Below, piece by piece: positions 28,349-38,036 of a stretch of 64,000 bases of DNA; position 1 is the stretch's first letter, and the number at the start of each line of letters is the position of its first letter. Under the pieces are notes generated by a model. That model ran no database searches. It had not been told where the DNA came from and saw nothing but the letters and a program-made list of their open reading frames with translations. The DNA lies in assembly GCF_040450955.1 (NCBI RefSeq), contig NZ_CP144373.1, positions 972,486 to 1,036,485 on the forward strand, read 5' to 3'. This DNA comes from Thermodesulfovibrio sp. 3907-1M. Lineage in GTDB: Bacteria > Nitrospirota > Thermodesulfovibrionia > Thermodesulfovibrionales > Thermodesulfovibrionaceae. Both the position numbers and the translations under genes were made by a program.

Positions 28349-28891
28349 TTATACAGGCTTTCTATCAAAGAAAATATTTTTCCCCTTTATGCTTAACGGG
28401 ATACCGAGTATAATCTGTGCCTCCATAACTCCAAGTTTTTTTGCGGCAACACCCACAGAATACATTACCCTGTTGTCAACTCCCAATTCTTTGGCAACTG
28501 AAACAAGTGAGCCTATTGCAATACCAAGATCAATTGCCCTGATTGTGCATACAGGTCCTGAATATTCAACCTCATATGTCTTTTGCTTAAGGATTGAACT
28601 GCAGTCATAACCACAGGCACCGCAGTTTACTCCAGCAGGTTTTTTAAAGTTCAGCCCAACAAGAATTAATCCTTCAGCATCCCTTACATTCTGAGCATCT
28701 CTTTTGAAAAATTTATGAGTTTCTTTCTCTCCAAGCAGTTCCATCTCTCTGGCAATCGCTTCCTTTTCTTCCTGAGTAACAATTCCTGTAACAATCTCAT
28801 CATCTCCCTTTGCTTTAGGTGCTGTTCTTGCTGAAATTAGCATTATTTTTGCTACAGCTTCCACTGCTTCTTTTTCTGGATTAAGTTTCAT
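28349..28891 (-). CDS. DUF2148 ferredoxin-domain protein
   Basis: A 180-residue protein of a family found mostly in anaerobes and methanogens and described only as having a ferredoxin-like domain. A Cys cluster GVNCGACGYDCSSI (about residues 90-103) could bind an iron-sulfur centre, and two more Cys lie further along (GPVCTIRA). Glycine- and alanine-rich stretches (GIAIGSLVSVAKELGVDNRVMYSVGVAAKKLG) resemble nitroreductase-like surroundings. Function unknown. The hairpin trio and Cys-rich small ORF lie directly downstream on the same strand. Confidence 0.85.
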   Translation of the reverse strand: MKLNPEKEAVEAVAKIMLISARTAPKAKGDDEIVTGIVTQEEKEAIAREMELLGEKETHKFFKRDAQNVRDAEGLILVGLNFKKPAGVNCGACGYDCSSILKQKTYEVEYSGPVCTIRAIDLGIAIGSLVSVAKELGVDNRVMYSVGVAAKKLGVMEAQIILGIPLSIKGKNIFFDRKPV

Positions 28892-28951
28892 TGTAATACC
28901 TCCTTCAAGTTAATGTTGATTAAATATTTTATCATACAGTTAAAATAAAAG

Positions 28952-31699
28952 ATGCTCATGAGCAAAGTGGAGGATTATCTCATAATTAAGGGAGCAAGAC
29001 AGAATAATCTGCAGAACATAGAGTTAACCATACCTCACAATAAATTAACTGTAATTACAGGAATTTCAGGTTCTGGCAAATCATCTCTTGCCTTTGACAC
29101 AATCTATGCTGAGGGTCAGTGGCGATTTATTGAATGCATGTCAAGTTATGCAAGAGTTTTTATAGAAAAACTTCCAAGACCGGATGTTGATTTAATTGAC
29201 AATCTAAGACCCTCTATAGCTCTTGAGCAGAGGAATCCTGTTAAAGGCTCAAGAGCAACTGTTGGAACTCATACTGAAATTTACGATTATTTGAGAATAA
29301 TCTTTTCCAAAATAGCAATTCCCATATGCCCAGAATGTAGAAGAGAAATAAAAGCATGGAGCCCTTCAAAGATCGTTCAGGAACTCTTAGAAAACTACTC
29401 TGGCAAAAGAGCATTTATAATATTTGAAAGTGAAGAATCCGTGGAAAAACTTATTCAACTTGGTTTTTCAAGAGTTTTCACATATGAAAATAGTAATCCA
29501 GTGGTAAAAGAGCTTTCAGAATTTCATGAAAAATTGAAAAAGGTGATTGTTGACAGGCTGCGCATTTCAGATATTTCAAGACTTAATGATTCAGTGGAAA
29601 TAGCTTGCAAGATGGGGAATGTTAAAGTTTACATTGCCCCAGACAATATATTGCTTAGTTTCCCCTCTGAGGCAGTATGCCCTCAATGCGGTATAAAAGC
29701 TCCAGAAACCTCTCCGCTTCTTTTTTCCTTCAATCATCCACATGGTGCCTGTGCTGAATGCAAAGGATTTGGTTACGTACTCAAATATGATGAAAGCTTT
29801 ATTATTCCTGACAAAGAGCTTTCACTTTCTGAAGGAGCTATTGAAATATGGGAAAGACCATCACTAAGATGGTGGAAACAGCAGCTTATCAAAGGAGCAA
29901 AGCTTTCAGGAATTAATGTAAATATTCCCTACAGAGCTTTACCAGATGTGCACAAAAATCTTATTTTTACAGGGAATCAGTATTTCTACGGAGTTAATGA
30001 TTTTCTTGAGGAACTTGAAAGAAAAAGATACAAGGTTCATGTAAGAGTTTTTCTCTCAAGAATTAGAAAGCCTTCTTTGTGTCCAGTCTGTAAAGGAAAG
30101 CGATTAAAGGAAGAAGCATTGATGTTTAAGATAGATGGAGTTGACATCGGTGATTTAAACTTTATGTCTGTAAAGGAGCTTAAAAAATGGATTCAATCAC
30201 TTAAACTTTCTAATGAACAGGCAAAGATCGCAGAAGAACCTTTAAAACAGATTTCTGAAAAGCTTGATTTTCTTGAAAGAGTTGGGCTCAGTTATTTAAC
30301 TCTTGACAGGCAGATTAAAACTCTTTCTGGGGGAGAGTACCAGAGACTTAATATATCAAATCAGCTTTCCAATAAGCTTACAGCAACGCTTTATGTTCTT
30401 GATGAACCAACTGTAGGACTTCATCCAAGAGACACTGATAGAATTATTAAAGTTATGAAAGAGCTTACAGATTATGGAAATACAGTAATAGTTGTGGAAC
30501 ATGACAGAGATGTAATAAAACAAGCAGACTGGATAGTAGAACTCGGTCCAGGAGGTGGTAGTTCTGGTGGCAAAGTAGTTTACTCTGGAAAAATGAAGAA
30601 TTTTTTAAAAATGAATACACCAACTGCCAATTATCTTAAAGAAAATAGTGAGCATTGGATTAGCAAATTTCCCAGGCTTTACAAAGAATTCATCACTTTA
30701 AAAAATGCACGGGGTCATAATCTCAAAAACATCACAGTTCATTTTCCACTGAATGCTCTTACAGTGGTAACAGGAGTTTCAGGCTCAGGAAAAAGCTCTC
30801 TTGTTGTTGATACCCTTTATAAAGCAATAGCAAATAAGCTCGGTCTTGACAATGAAGAGCCCCTTTCATTTGATAGTATTGAAGGAATAAAAAATATTAA
30901 AACAATAAAACTCATTGATCAATCTCCCATTGGAAAAACACCAAAATCAATGCCAGTTACATATCTCGGGCTTTACAGCAAAATTCGTGACATATTTGCC
31001 TCTCAAAGAGATGCCAGAGTAAGAGGACTGTCCTCTGGTGCCTTTTCTGTAAACAGTGCAGAAGGTCAATGCCCAACCTGCAAAGGTGAAGGATTCATAA
31101 GAGTTCAGATGTATTTTTTTGAAGATTTATTTTTACCATGCGAGGAATGCGGAGGGAAAAGATTTAAAAAAGAAGTGCTGGAAGTAAAATACAGAGACAA
31201 AAACATCCATGAAGTTTTATCAATGAGCTTTGATGAAGCCTATGAATTTTTTTGTGATGATGTTACATTAAGAGAAAAAATAAATATTGTGAGACAACTC
31301 GGTCTTGGTTATCTGAGATTAGGACAGCCTGCTACAACTCTTTCAGGTGGTGAGGCACAGAGAATTAAAATCTGTGAAGAAATTCTTAATTCAATCACAT
31401 CAAGAAAGTCCAGCCTTAAAGGTTTTATTTACATTCTTGATGAGCCAACCGTTGGACTTCATTATGAAGATATAAAGAAGTTTCTCCACATCGTGAAAAG
31501 ACTCATTGATAAATCAGCTACAGTAATTATAATTGAACACAATCTTCAAGTAATAGCAGAGGCTCACTGGATAGTTGATCTTGGACCTGAAGGCGGAGAC
31601 GAAGGAGGTTACCTCATCTATGAAGGTAACCTCCATGATTTCCTTAAAGTCAAAAACTCCTACACTGCAAAATATTTAAGAGAACACTTAAAATCTTAA
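28952..31699 (+). CDS. UvrA-family excinuclease ABC subunit A (possibly a paralogue)
   Basis: A 915-residue protein with two ABC modules. Walker A loops are [14 protein letters not shown] and [14 protein letters not shown], signature motifs LSGGEYQRL and LSGGEAQRI, and zinc-type Cys pairs CPECRRE, CPQCG...CAECKG, CPVCKGK and CPTCKGEG...CEECGGKR. UvrA locates bulky DNA lesions for UvrB/UvrC. The stretch [20 protein letters not shown] diverges from the usual TPEAKARGYKPGRFSFN form, so this may be a second UvrA. A TTAAAAT box ends 5 bases before the ATG. Confidence 0.9.
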   Translation: MLMSKVEDYLIIKGARQNNLQNIELTIPHNKLTVITGISGSGKSSLAFDTIYAEGQWRFIECMSSYARVFIEKLPRPDVDLIDNLRPSIALEQRNPVKGSRATVGTHTEIYDYLRIIFSKIAIPICPECRREIKAWSPSKIVQELLENYSGKRAFIIFESEESVEKLIQLGFSRVFTYENSNPVVKELSEFHEKLKKVIVDRLRISDISRLNDSVEIACKMGNVKVYIAPDNILLSFPSEAVCPQCGIKAPETSPLLFSFNHPHGACAECKGFGYVLKYDESFIIPDKELSLSEGAIEIWERPSLRWWKQQLIKGAKLSGINVNIPYRALPDVHKNLIFTGNQYFYGVNDFLEELERKRYKVHVRVFLSRIRKPSLCPVCKGKRLKEEALMFKIDGVDIGDLNFMSVKELKKWIQSLKLSNEQAKIAEEPLKQISEKLDFLERVGLSYLTLDRQIKTLSGGEYQRLNISNQLSNKLTATLYVLDEPTVGLHPRDTDRIIKVMKELTDYGNTVIVVEHDRDVIKQADWIVELGPGGGSSGGKVVYSGKMKNFLKMNTPTANYLKENSEHWISKFPRLYKEFITLKNARGHNLKNITVHFPLNALTVVTGVSGSGKSSLVVDTLYKAIANKLGLDNEEPLSFDSIEGIKNIKTIKLIDQSPIGKTPKSMPVTYLGLYSKIRDIFASQRDARVRGLSSGAFSVNSAEGQCPTCKGEGFIRVQMYFFEDLFLPCEECGGKRFKKEVLEVKYRDKNIHEVLSMSFDEAYEFFCDDVTLREKINIVRQLGLGYLRLGQPATTLSGGEAQRIKICEEILNSITSRKSSLKGFIYILDEPTVGLHYEDIKKFLHIVKRLIDKSATVIIIEHNLQVIAEAHWIVDLGPEGGDEGGYLIYEGNLHDFLKVKNSYTAKYLREHLKS

Positions 31700-32815
31700 G
31701 AAGGCACCGATACCACCATATTCAATAAGTCTCTGTCTGTCTTTTTCATCCTTTACAACCTCAACAAGGGCAGATTGCTCAATTGCCATTTCTGTAGCCT
31801 TTTCCAGTAAGTTATCAGATTTCATTACGCAGTCACCACATTCCATACAGCATTCAACAGGCTGAGTTGTTGCAAAACCGCAGTTTTCACATACAAAACC
31901 TTCTACTTCATAATCCTTAGCTATAACAAGTTTCATCACTCTTCTTTCTCTTAAATATTTCAGAGTATCATCAATTCCAGTGACAGAGTTGTCATTTTTC
32001 AATGCCCTTGTAATAAGCTCGGAAACTGTCTCTTTTTCCTTAGATTTTTCATATTCTTCAATGATTGGAAGCACTTTTTTCAAAACTTCTTCCTTTGAAG
32101 CATGTTTTTCAATGTTTGCCCTTCCTACTATTTTTAGTTTCACTTCATCAGGAATCATATTCATCAAATGGGAAATTGCTTCATCAGGACCTGCAACAAT
32201 AAGTCTTCTAATCTCTTTGTCTTTAAGAAAATCTCCGAACTTATCCACAACATCCTTAAGATGTATTTTTACATGGTAATCAATGTGTCTTTCATATCTC
32301 TTCTCTGCCAATGCAAACCATCCACCTTTCTTATGCTTACCAGGAACATCTTCATGTTCAATCACGCCATACTCTTCAATGTCTCCAAGAAAAACTAAAA
32401 AAACTCTTGCTGTGCGTTTGTCAACAAGAACAACGCCATATTTCTGATAATTATCAAGTAAATCAAAAAGCAGGCTTGTGTAAGGAGTTCTATCAACTAT
32501 TAAATCCTCTTTAAGCTCCACATTTAAATCATACCTTACCCAAAGCTCTTTTTTACTGCAGCTATAAATAACAAGAGACTTTTTAAAAGATTCTCTTTCG
32601 CTCTGAAGAAAACTCTCTATTTTTTCTATGTCTTCTTTGACAGAGCTCTGAGTTTTTTCTGGTAAAGCTTTTACAAGATTTTTAAATTTTGACAGATAAG
32701 CCTGTTTTTTTCTCTCCTGTGGAGAAACATTAAGAAAAAGACTTACAACAAAGGCATCTTCAAATCTGAACTTTTCAAGTCTTTCTAAATCCTTTCTCTC
32801 AAACATTTTCAGCAC
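31688..32815 (-). CDS. Bacterial eRF1-like protein (baeRF / Vms1-like)
   Basis: A 375-residue protein resembling archaeo-eukaryotic release-factor domains 2 and 3. The middle domain holds KHKKGGWFALAEKRYERHIDYHVK, where GGW-A stands in the position of the GGQ loop of eRF1 and the Vms1/Ankzf1 peptidyl-tRNA hydrolases. The C-terminus has a small zinc-type knuckle FVCENCGFATTQPVECCMECGDC. A role in ribosome rescue is inferred from the fold only. The end overlaps uvrA by 12 bp tail to tail, and the start overlaps the AI-2E gene by 17 bp. Confidence 0.78.
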   Translation of the reverse strand: MLKMFERKDLERLEKFRFEDAFVVSLFLNVSPQERKKQAYLSKFKNLVKALPEKTQSSVKEDIEKIESFLQSERESFKKSLVIYSCSKKELWVRYDLNVELKEDLIVDRTPYTSLLFDLLDNYQKYGVVLVDKRTARVFLVFLGDIEEYGVIEHEDVPGKHKKGGWFALAEKRYERHIDYHVKIHLKDVVDKFGDFLKDKEIRRLIVAGPDEAISHLMNMIPDEVKLKIVGRANIEKHASKEEVLKKVLPIIEEYEKSKEKETVSELITRALKNDNSVTGIDDTLKYLRERRVMKLVIAKDYEVEGFVCENCGFATTQPVECCMECGDCVMKSDNLLEKATEMAIEQSALVEVVKDEKDRQRLIEYGGIGAFLRF

Positions 32816-33872
32816 CTCCTATAAAGTTCTTTAAAATCTCCAGAAGGGAAACAAAAAGGCTAAAAACAAGCGGTCCAATTATAAATCCAATAAGTCCAAA
32901 AACCTTGATACCACCAAGAACAGAGAGAAATATAAAAATAAGTGGTAATCTTACTCTGCCTTTTATTATTACAGGTTTCAAAACATTATCAATTGAGCTT
33001 ATTACCAGTGCTCCAACAACTACAAGAATTAATCCTTTTAAAATATAACCCTTAAGCAGCAAATAAACAGAAGCAGGACCCCATACAGCAAAAGCTCCCA
33101 GCACAGGGATAAAAGATGCTACAGCAGTCGCAAATCCCCACAGCGTTGCTGAAGGAATATCGAGAAGATAAAAGGTTATTCCAATAATTGTGCCCTGAAG
33201 CATTGCTATAAGAATACCTCCATAAAAGGTAGTATAAATTATGTTTTTTATCTGTTTTCTTATGGTGACTTTATCTGTCTCAGCAAAGGGTAAAAACTCG
33301 CCAATTTTTTTTACAAAACTTTCTCCATCCTTTAAAAAGAAAAAGGCAATAAAAAAAGTTAAGATAAGATTGATAAACAGAGTTACAATATCACCAAATC
33401 CGTGTGCAATTCTTAAGGCTCCTTCTTTCATTAAATTTCCGATTTCATTTTTAATTAAATTCTCCATAGATGAGACATCTCCTGCAGTAATAAAACTGAG
33501 TTTTTCAACTATTTTTGCCAGCATAGGATTTGTTGTTATATTATTTACAAGTTCTGGAAGATTTACTTTTTTTATAAGCTCTCCTGCTTCAACTATTATC
33601 TGATAGGATATAAAAACAAAAGGAAAAAGAAAGAGGAGTATTATGAGCAGAATTGTTACAAATGCTGACAATCCTTGATATTTTAAAAATTTTTTTACAA
33701 AATCAAAAACAGGATGAAATACAAGGGCAATAACTGTAGCCCAGCCAAGGGAAGCAAAAAAAGACTTAAGTATCTGAAAATTAAGATAACCAAGAATACC
33801 GATAAAAAACAATAAAATCCAGATATAAAAGCTTCTTTCAAGAGAGAGTCTGTATTTTTTTGAAGGGCTCAT
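32799..33872 (-). CDS. AI-2E family transporter (PerM/UPF0118)
   Basis: A 357-residue polytopic membrane protein with 7-8 helices and the family's large soluble loop (about residues 85-150) and late motif (GFATAVASFIPVLGAFAVWGP, LRLPLIFIFLSVLGGI-like). Members export autoinducer-2, sodium or other small solutes; none can be chosen here. The end overlaps the baeRF gene start, so the two are coupled. Confidence 0.9.
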   Translation of the reverse strand: MSPSKKYRLSLERSFYIWILLFFIGILGYLNFQILKSFFASLGWATVIALVFHPVFDFVKKFLKYQGLSAFVTILLIILLFLFPFVFISYQIIVEAGELIKKVNLPELVNNITTNPMLAKIVEKLSFITAGDVSSMENLIKNEIGNLMKEGALRIAHGFGDIVTLFINLILTFFIAFFFLKDGESFVKKIGEFLPFAETDKVTIRKQIKNIIYTTFYGGILIAMLQGTIIGITFYLLDIPSATLWGFATAVASFIPVLGAFAVWGPASVYLLLKGYILKGLILVVVGALVISSIDNVLKPVIIKGRVRLPLIFIFLSVLGGIKVFGLIGFIIGPLVFSLFVSLLEILKNFIGGAENV

Positions 33873-33876
33873 ATTT

Positions 33877-34518
33877 TTATTTTATCTTTTTTGAAAAACT
33901 CTGCCAAATCTTCCATGAAGCTTCAGATGAATCTCTTTCTGGATGCCACTGAACTCCTACAAAAAAAGGATGCCCCTTAAGATAGATTCCTTCAATAACT
34001 TTATCTTTTGCAATGCAGAATATCTCAAGACCTTTACCAGGAGTTTTAACTGCCTGATGGTGTGCGCTATTTACTTTATAAATGCCTTTTTTCAATAAAA
34101 AATCATCAATTACCTGAATTTCATGACCGCCTTCTGTATGATTTATATCAGTTTCAATATTCTGCCAGAGATTTCCTCCTAAAAAAACATTCATAAGCTG
34201 CATTCCATAGCATATTCCCAGAACAGGTTTTTTAGTCTGAATAAATATCTTAAGAAGCTTCATCTCTGCCATAACCCTCTCATCAGGAACAAGACTTTTA
34301 CAGGCAGTATTTTTTTCTCCATAAAATTCTGGATTTATATCTCCACCACCAGATATTATGAGTCCTGAAATTTTATCAATACTGTCAATTACTTTTTCTG
34401 TCATATCAGGTGAGATTATTAATGGAGTAAGTCCGACTCTGACAATGCTCTGTATGTAATCCCTGTTTAAGTAAATCTTTTTTTCATCAATGCTACATGT
34501 GACTCCAACAACTTTCAT
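33877..34518 (-). CDS. Class I glutamine amidotransferase-like gamma-glutamyl hydrolase (PuuD-like, peptidase C26)
   Basis: A 213-residue hydrolase with the nucleophile Cys in VLGICYGMQLMNVFLGG and catalytic His-Glu in VQWHPERD. SGGGDINPEFY matches the PuuD/gamma-glutamyl-GABA hydrolase group. It probably cleaves a gamma-glutamyl amide. It overlaps the upstream D-aminoacylase by 4 bp, suggesting a shared role in amino-acid or peptidoglycan-fragment salvage. Confidence 0.88.
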   Translation of the reverse strand: MKVVGVTCSIDEKKIYLNRDYIQSIVRVGLTPLIISPDMTEKVIDSIDKISGLIISGGGDINPEFYGEKNTACKSLVPDERVMAEMKLLKIFIQTKKPVLGICYGMQLMNVFLGGNLWQNIETDINHTEGGHEIQVIDDFLLKKGIYKVNSAHHQAVKTPGKGLEIFCIAKDKVIEGIYLKGHPFFVGVQWHPERDSSEASWKIWQSFSKKIK

Positions 34519-36068
34519 AAAAGAACTCTTCCACTTCTTTTTCCTGTTAAAGAACCTTCAATTACAGCAACTTCTCCATTTACAATTACATATTTGATCC
34601 CCTTTGAAATATTAAAAGGATCTTCAAAGGTGGCTCTGTCTTCAATCTCAGCAGGATCAAAAATAACAATATCTGCAAAGTAGCCTTCCTTTATAGCCCC
34701 TCTTTTTTCTATTCTGAAAGTTTTTGCTGGCAGGAAACTAATTTTTCTTATTGCCTCTTCAAGGCTTAATATCTTTTTATCAAAAATATATCTTTTTATA
34801 AATCTTGGAAAACTCCCAAAACCTCTTGGATGAGGTTTTCCCTGTCTTGTAATCCCCTTTGAGCTTCTTGCAGAGCTGTCAGTTCCTATCATAACATAGG
34901 GTCTGGAAAGAATTTTTTCAAGATTTTCCTCGCTCATTCCAAAGTATATTGCTCCCACCTGAAGATTGGAGCGAATCAGTAAATCGCATATAAACTGAGA
35001 AGCATTTTCAATATCTACAAGCTCTCCCAACCTCCTGCCCTCCAGAGCTCTGTCACCATCAAAGGCAACATCAGAAATTAAAAGACTGTTTAGAAATTCC
35101 ACTCCCCGCTGTTTAAGATATTTTTTGATTTGATGCCTTACATTTTTATTTTTCAGTCTCTGCATGATCTCATCCCGGCTTCCTTCAATTATCCATGAGG
35201 GCAGAAAAGCATCAAGGTCTGTTTGTGAAGCGATGTATGGGTATCTATCTGCAGTTACTCTTACTCCCTGATTTTGTGCCTTCTCTATAATCTCAAAAAC
35301 TGAGCTGAGCTTCCACCAGTTTTCTTTACCTGATGTCTTTAGATGAGATATATGAACCGGAATTCCAGCTTTCATCCCGATTAAAATTGCTTCTTCTACT
35401 GCACTAAGAAGCCTTTCGCCTTCACTTCTCATATGGGTGGCATAAATTCCTTTAAAGGGTTTTAAGGTTTTTGCAAGTTCAATGAGTTCTTCTGTGTCAG
35501 CAAAAATTCCTGGTGGATATATTAATCCTGTTGAAAGACCTTTAACTCCCATAACAAGATGGGATTTCAGAATTTTTTTCATCTTATTTATCTCTTTTTT
35601 CTGTGCTTTTAAATTTTTGTAGCCAATTACATAACCACGAATATTACCGTGTCCGCATAAAGTGACAAAATTAATTGAAGGACATGCTTTTTTCAATAAA
35701 TCAATGTACTGCTGAAACTCATTCCATGGTTTTAGCCCGAGCTGATTTATTTCCGAAAGCCTCCTTTCAAAAACTTCACCAAACATTGGAAATCCTGATA
35801 CTCCGCAGTTGCCATTTATTTCTGTTGTGATTCCCTGCGTTATTTTTCCTTCAGCAGATGGTTCTGCAAGAATTGTGAAGTCAGAATGGGAGTGGGTATC
35901 AATAAAACCTGGTGAAAGAATTAACTCTTTTGCTTTTATAATTCTCCTGGCAGAGTACTTTTCTTTACCGATGTAAACTATTCTGTCCTTTTTTATTCCT
36001 ATGTTAGCTTCAAAGGCAGGACTGCCAACTCCATTAACTATCAAAGCTTTTTCTATGAATAAATCCAT
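34515..36068 (-). CDS. N-acyl-D-amino-acid deacylase (D-aminoacylase)
   Basis: A 517-residue amidohydrolase. The metal site begins with LSPGFIDTHSHSDFTIL (HxH), continues with GHGNIRGYVIG, IYATHMRSEG and VHISHLKTSGKENWW, and MIGTDSSARSS gives the late Asp. NGNCGVSGFP matches D-aminoacylases, which remove acyl groups from N-acyl-D-amino acids. The start abuts amiC, so an exported amidase, a D-amino-acid deacylase and a gamma-glutamyl hydrolase form one run, plausibly for cell-wall fragment turnover. Confidence 0.9.
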   Translation of the reverse strand: MDLFIEKALIVNGVGSPAFEANIGIKKDRIVYIGKEKYSARRIIKAKELILSPGFIDTHSHSDFTILAEPSAEGKITQGITTEINGNCGVSGFPMFGEVFERRLSEINQLGLKPWNEFQQYIDLLKKACPSINFVTLCGHGNIRGYVIGYKNLKAQKKEINKMKKILKSHLVMGVKGLSTGLIYPPGIFADTEELIELAKTLKPFKGIYATHMRSEGERLLSAVEEAILIGMKAGIPVHISHLKTSGKENWWKLSSVFEIIEKAQNQGVRVTADRYPYIASQTDLDAFLPSWIIEGSRDEIMQRLKNKNVRHQIKKYLKQRGVEFLNSLLISDVAFDGDRALEGRRLGELVDIENASQFICDLLIRSNLQVGAIYFGMSEENLEKILSRPYVMIGTDSSARSSKGITRQGKPHPRGFGSFPRFIKRYIFDKKILSLEEAIRKISFLPAKTFRIEKRGAIKEGYFADIVIFDPAEIEDRATFEDPFNISKGIKYVIVNGEVAVIEGSLTGKRSGRVLL

Positions 36069-37274
36069 TTAAATTGCCTTTTTTCGCTTTTGACCATTTA
36101 GTTTAGTTTTTGATGAATTGTGCTTTGTGTATTTTACCTTTTTAATCTGCTCTTTATGCATAAAGTAGTTCTTTATTCCTTCCACAATTGACTGAGCTAT
36201 CTGCATTCTGTATGAGTCACTGCTCAGAAGTTTTTCTTCTTCTGGATTGCTGATATAAGATACTTCAAGAAGACAGGAAGGCATCTGAGCTCCCACAAGC
36301 ACATAAAAAAGAGCTCCTTTTACTCCGTTGTCATGCCTTAAAAAGGCAGACTTTAAACTTTCAGTTAGTGAATTATGAACATATCCTGCAAGCCGAACAG
36401 AACTGTCCCTTTTTGCTTCTCTTTCAAGAGAAGCCAGCATAAATCCAAGTTCACCTTTTAACTGCTTCATTTTTTTAATTGAAATAGCGTTTTCTCTTGC
36501 TGCCACTCTTATTGCTTCTTCGTCATCGGTCCAGTTGAGAATATATGTTTCTATTCCCCGAGCATAAGAATTGGGAGAGGCATTTGCGTGAATGGAAATA
36601 AAAAGATCAGCCTGAAGTCTGTTTGCAATCTCTGTTCTTTCATTGAGTGGTATAAAAATGTCTCTGTCTCTTGTAAGGATTACTTCAAAGGAGGGATCAC
36701 TTTTCAAGAGTTCTTTAACTTTCAGAGCAATATCAAGCGTAACATCTTTCTCCTTCAATCCTGAAGGTCCAATTGCACCAGGATCCTTACCTCCATGCCC
36801 GGGGTCAATAACAATTTTTCGCTTCAGTGTGGTTTTTGCTTCCCTATCATCAGATTTTATTGATGATTTATTGCTTCCCTTTGGATATATATCAATCACC
36901 ATTCTGAAAGGATCTTCCAGCTGAATGATTTTAAACTCATAATCAGCTCTTTTAAGGTCAAAAACAACTCTTACTGTATTGGCATCAAACTGCCCTGTGC
37001 GAATTTTGCTTACGACAGGGCTATTTACTGAATACTCTTTTTTTAACTCTTTACTAAGTGAGGCATTTTTTATATCAAAGAAAAGTCTCTCAGGATTTTT
37101 AAGCTCACCCTTTACAAACTCAGAAATTCCTGTGGTTTCAATTACTACCCTTAATCTTTCAGAAAGCTCATAAAATCTTATATCTTTAACTTGAATCTTT
37201 TCCTGTGCAGAAGCAGAAAAAGCAGTGAGCGTTAAAAAAACAAAAATGGATAGAACTATGAAAAATCTCAACAT
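36069..37274 (-). CDS. amiC: N-acetylmuramoyl-L-alanine amidase (AMIN + Amidase_3)
   Basis: A 401-residue exported cell-wall hydrolase. A signal peptide (LTLTAFSASA) is followed by an AMIN targeting domain (about residues 25-130), a linker, and a zinc amidase domain (IVIDPGHGGKDPGAIGPSGLKEKDVTLDIALK; DLFISIHANA; LEVSYISNPEEEKLL). It cuts the amide between MurNAc and stem peptides, typically at the septum. The basic tail (KHNSSKTKLNGQKRKKAI) is unusual. It starts 5 bp after the nifU-like stop. Confidence 0.93.
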   Translation of the reverse strand: MLRFFIVLSIFVFLTLTAFSASAQEKIQVKDIRFYELSERLRVVIETTGISEFVKGELKNPERLFFDIKNASLSKELKKEYSVNSPVVSKIRTGQFDANTVRVVFDLKRADYEFKIIQLEDPFRMVIDIYPKGSNKSSIKSDDREAKTTLKRKIVIDPGHGGKDPGAIGPSGLKEKDVTLDIALKVKELLKSDPSFEVILTRDRDIFIPLNERTEIANRLQADLFISIHANASPNSYARGIETYILNWTDDEEAIRVAARENAISIKKMKQLKGELGFMLASLEREAKRDSSVRLAGYVHNSLTESLKSAFLRHDNGVKGALFYVLVGAQMPSCLLEVSYISNPEEEKLLSSDSYRMQIAQSIVEGIKNYFMHKEQIKKVKYTKHNSSKTKLNGQKRKKAI

Positions 37275-37278
37275 TCCA

Positions 37279-37503
37279 TTAAACAGCTACAACTTCTTTA
37301 ACCTCTGGAATCTCACTTTTAAGAGTCTTTTCAACCCAGTTTTTAAGAGTAAGTGTTGCCATTGGACATGTTCCGCATGCTCCTTTTAACTTTACGTAAA
37401 TTACGTCATCTTTAATATCAACAAGATCAATGTTGCCTCCGTCTGCCATAAGCCCGACTCTGATTTTGCCAAGAACTTGCTCAACCTTTCCTCTGTCAAT
37501 CAT
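37279..37503 (-). CDS. NifU C-terminal-like iron-sulfur scaffold protein
   Basis: A 74-residue stand-alone Nfu domain. The CxxC motif lies in KGACGTCPMATLTLKNWVEK. Such proteins carry Fe-S clusters to apo-proteins. I start it at ATG 37503, preceded by AGGAGG; the frame stays open upstream but that part (to 37707) is dispersed-repeat DNA and gives an implausible N-terminus. Confidence 0.92.
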   Translation of the reverse strand: MIDRGKVEQVLGKIRVGLMADGGNIDLVDIKDDVIYVKLKGACGTCPMATLTLKNWVEKTLKSEIPEVKEVVAV

Positions 37504-37594
37504 AAAAAACCTCCTCTGTTTTTTCTGTTCCAAAGCTTGCAAACTCTTGAAAATCAAAAATTTGCAAGCCTGCTTAAGTTTCAATTCCCTCCAA

Positions 37595-37735
37595 ACTAAG
37601 GAGGAGATTCCTCGCCTTCGGCTCGGAATGACAACTCTTTTTTTGTCATTGTGAGCCCGACAAAGTCGGGCGTGACAATCCCCTCTTTTTTTAGTAAAGA
37701 GGAACACTTGCTTCGCCTCGGGATGACAAAGTAAA
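37595..37735. repeat. Dispersed repeat cluster before the nifU-like gene
   Basis: Contains GAGATTCCTCGCCTTCGGCT followed by CGGAATGAC, then TGTCATTGTGAGCCCGAC and a reverse module ending TCGGGATGACAAAG. These are the same building blocks as near 5.6, 47.2 and 57.5 kb, here in inverted order. They open a spurious 5' extension of the nifU-like reading frame. The rest of the gap (37504-38036) holds the flagellin promoter and leader. Confidence 0.75.
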
Positions 37736-37904
37736 GCTTCATTATTGAACAGCCTCTGTTTTTTTTATTAATTATACATTATTTGTAAAATATTTTCTCA
37801 ACTGTGCATTGAAGTTATGGTCAAAGACCTCACACAGCGATTGAGGCATCTTTCAGGCAGTTGCCCTATGAATGATTTGAAATTCAAACTTCAAAAACTA
37901 ATGT

Positions 37905-37931
37905 TAAACTTTTTCAAAAATTCACCGATAT
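37905..37931 (+). promoter_or_regulatory. Sigma-28 (FliA) promoter of fliC
   Basis: TAAACTTT (37905-37912), an 11-bp spacer and ACCGATAT (37924-37931) match the sigma-28 consensus TAAAGTTT-N11-GCCGATAA closely. It lies about 105 bp before the flagellin ATG, so transcription of the flagellin operon by the late flagellar sigma factor is expected. Confidence 0.85.
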
Positions 37932-37950
37932 ATAAAATCAAAACAGCAGA

Positions 37951-38030
37951 GTGGAAAGGAGGTGAAGTAGAAAACTCACTCTGTCCTGTCTGGACGCAGG
38001 AGGCGTCCTTAAAACTAAACATGGAGGTTT
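37951..38030 (+). promoter_or_regulatory. Flagellin mRNA leader with GGA hairpin (candidate CsrA sites)
   Basis: The leader holds GGACGC-AGGAG-GCGTCC (37992-38008), a 6-bp stem showing GGA in its loop. A further GGA is part of the fliC ribosome site (ATGGAGGTTT, 38021-38030), and the TGGAAAGGAGGTG run near 37952-37964 holds two more. CsrA binds GGA in loops, and in Bacillus it represses flagellin through one upstream site and one over the Shine-Dalgarno. The same arrangement is inferred here; csrA and fliW are not in the window. Confidence 0.55.
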
Positions 38031-38036
38031 AAAAAC

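Noticed and set aside
37504-37707. N-terminal extension of the nifU-like gene
   Set aside because: It is made of dispersed-repeat DNA. A strong AGGAGG precedes ATG 37503, which gives the normal domain start.
37817-38032. A 71-codon frame in the flagellin leader
   Set aside because: It spans the sigma-28 promoter and the GGA hairpin, has no ribosome site and no protein-like composition. The region is regulatory.
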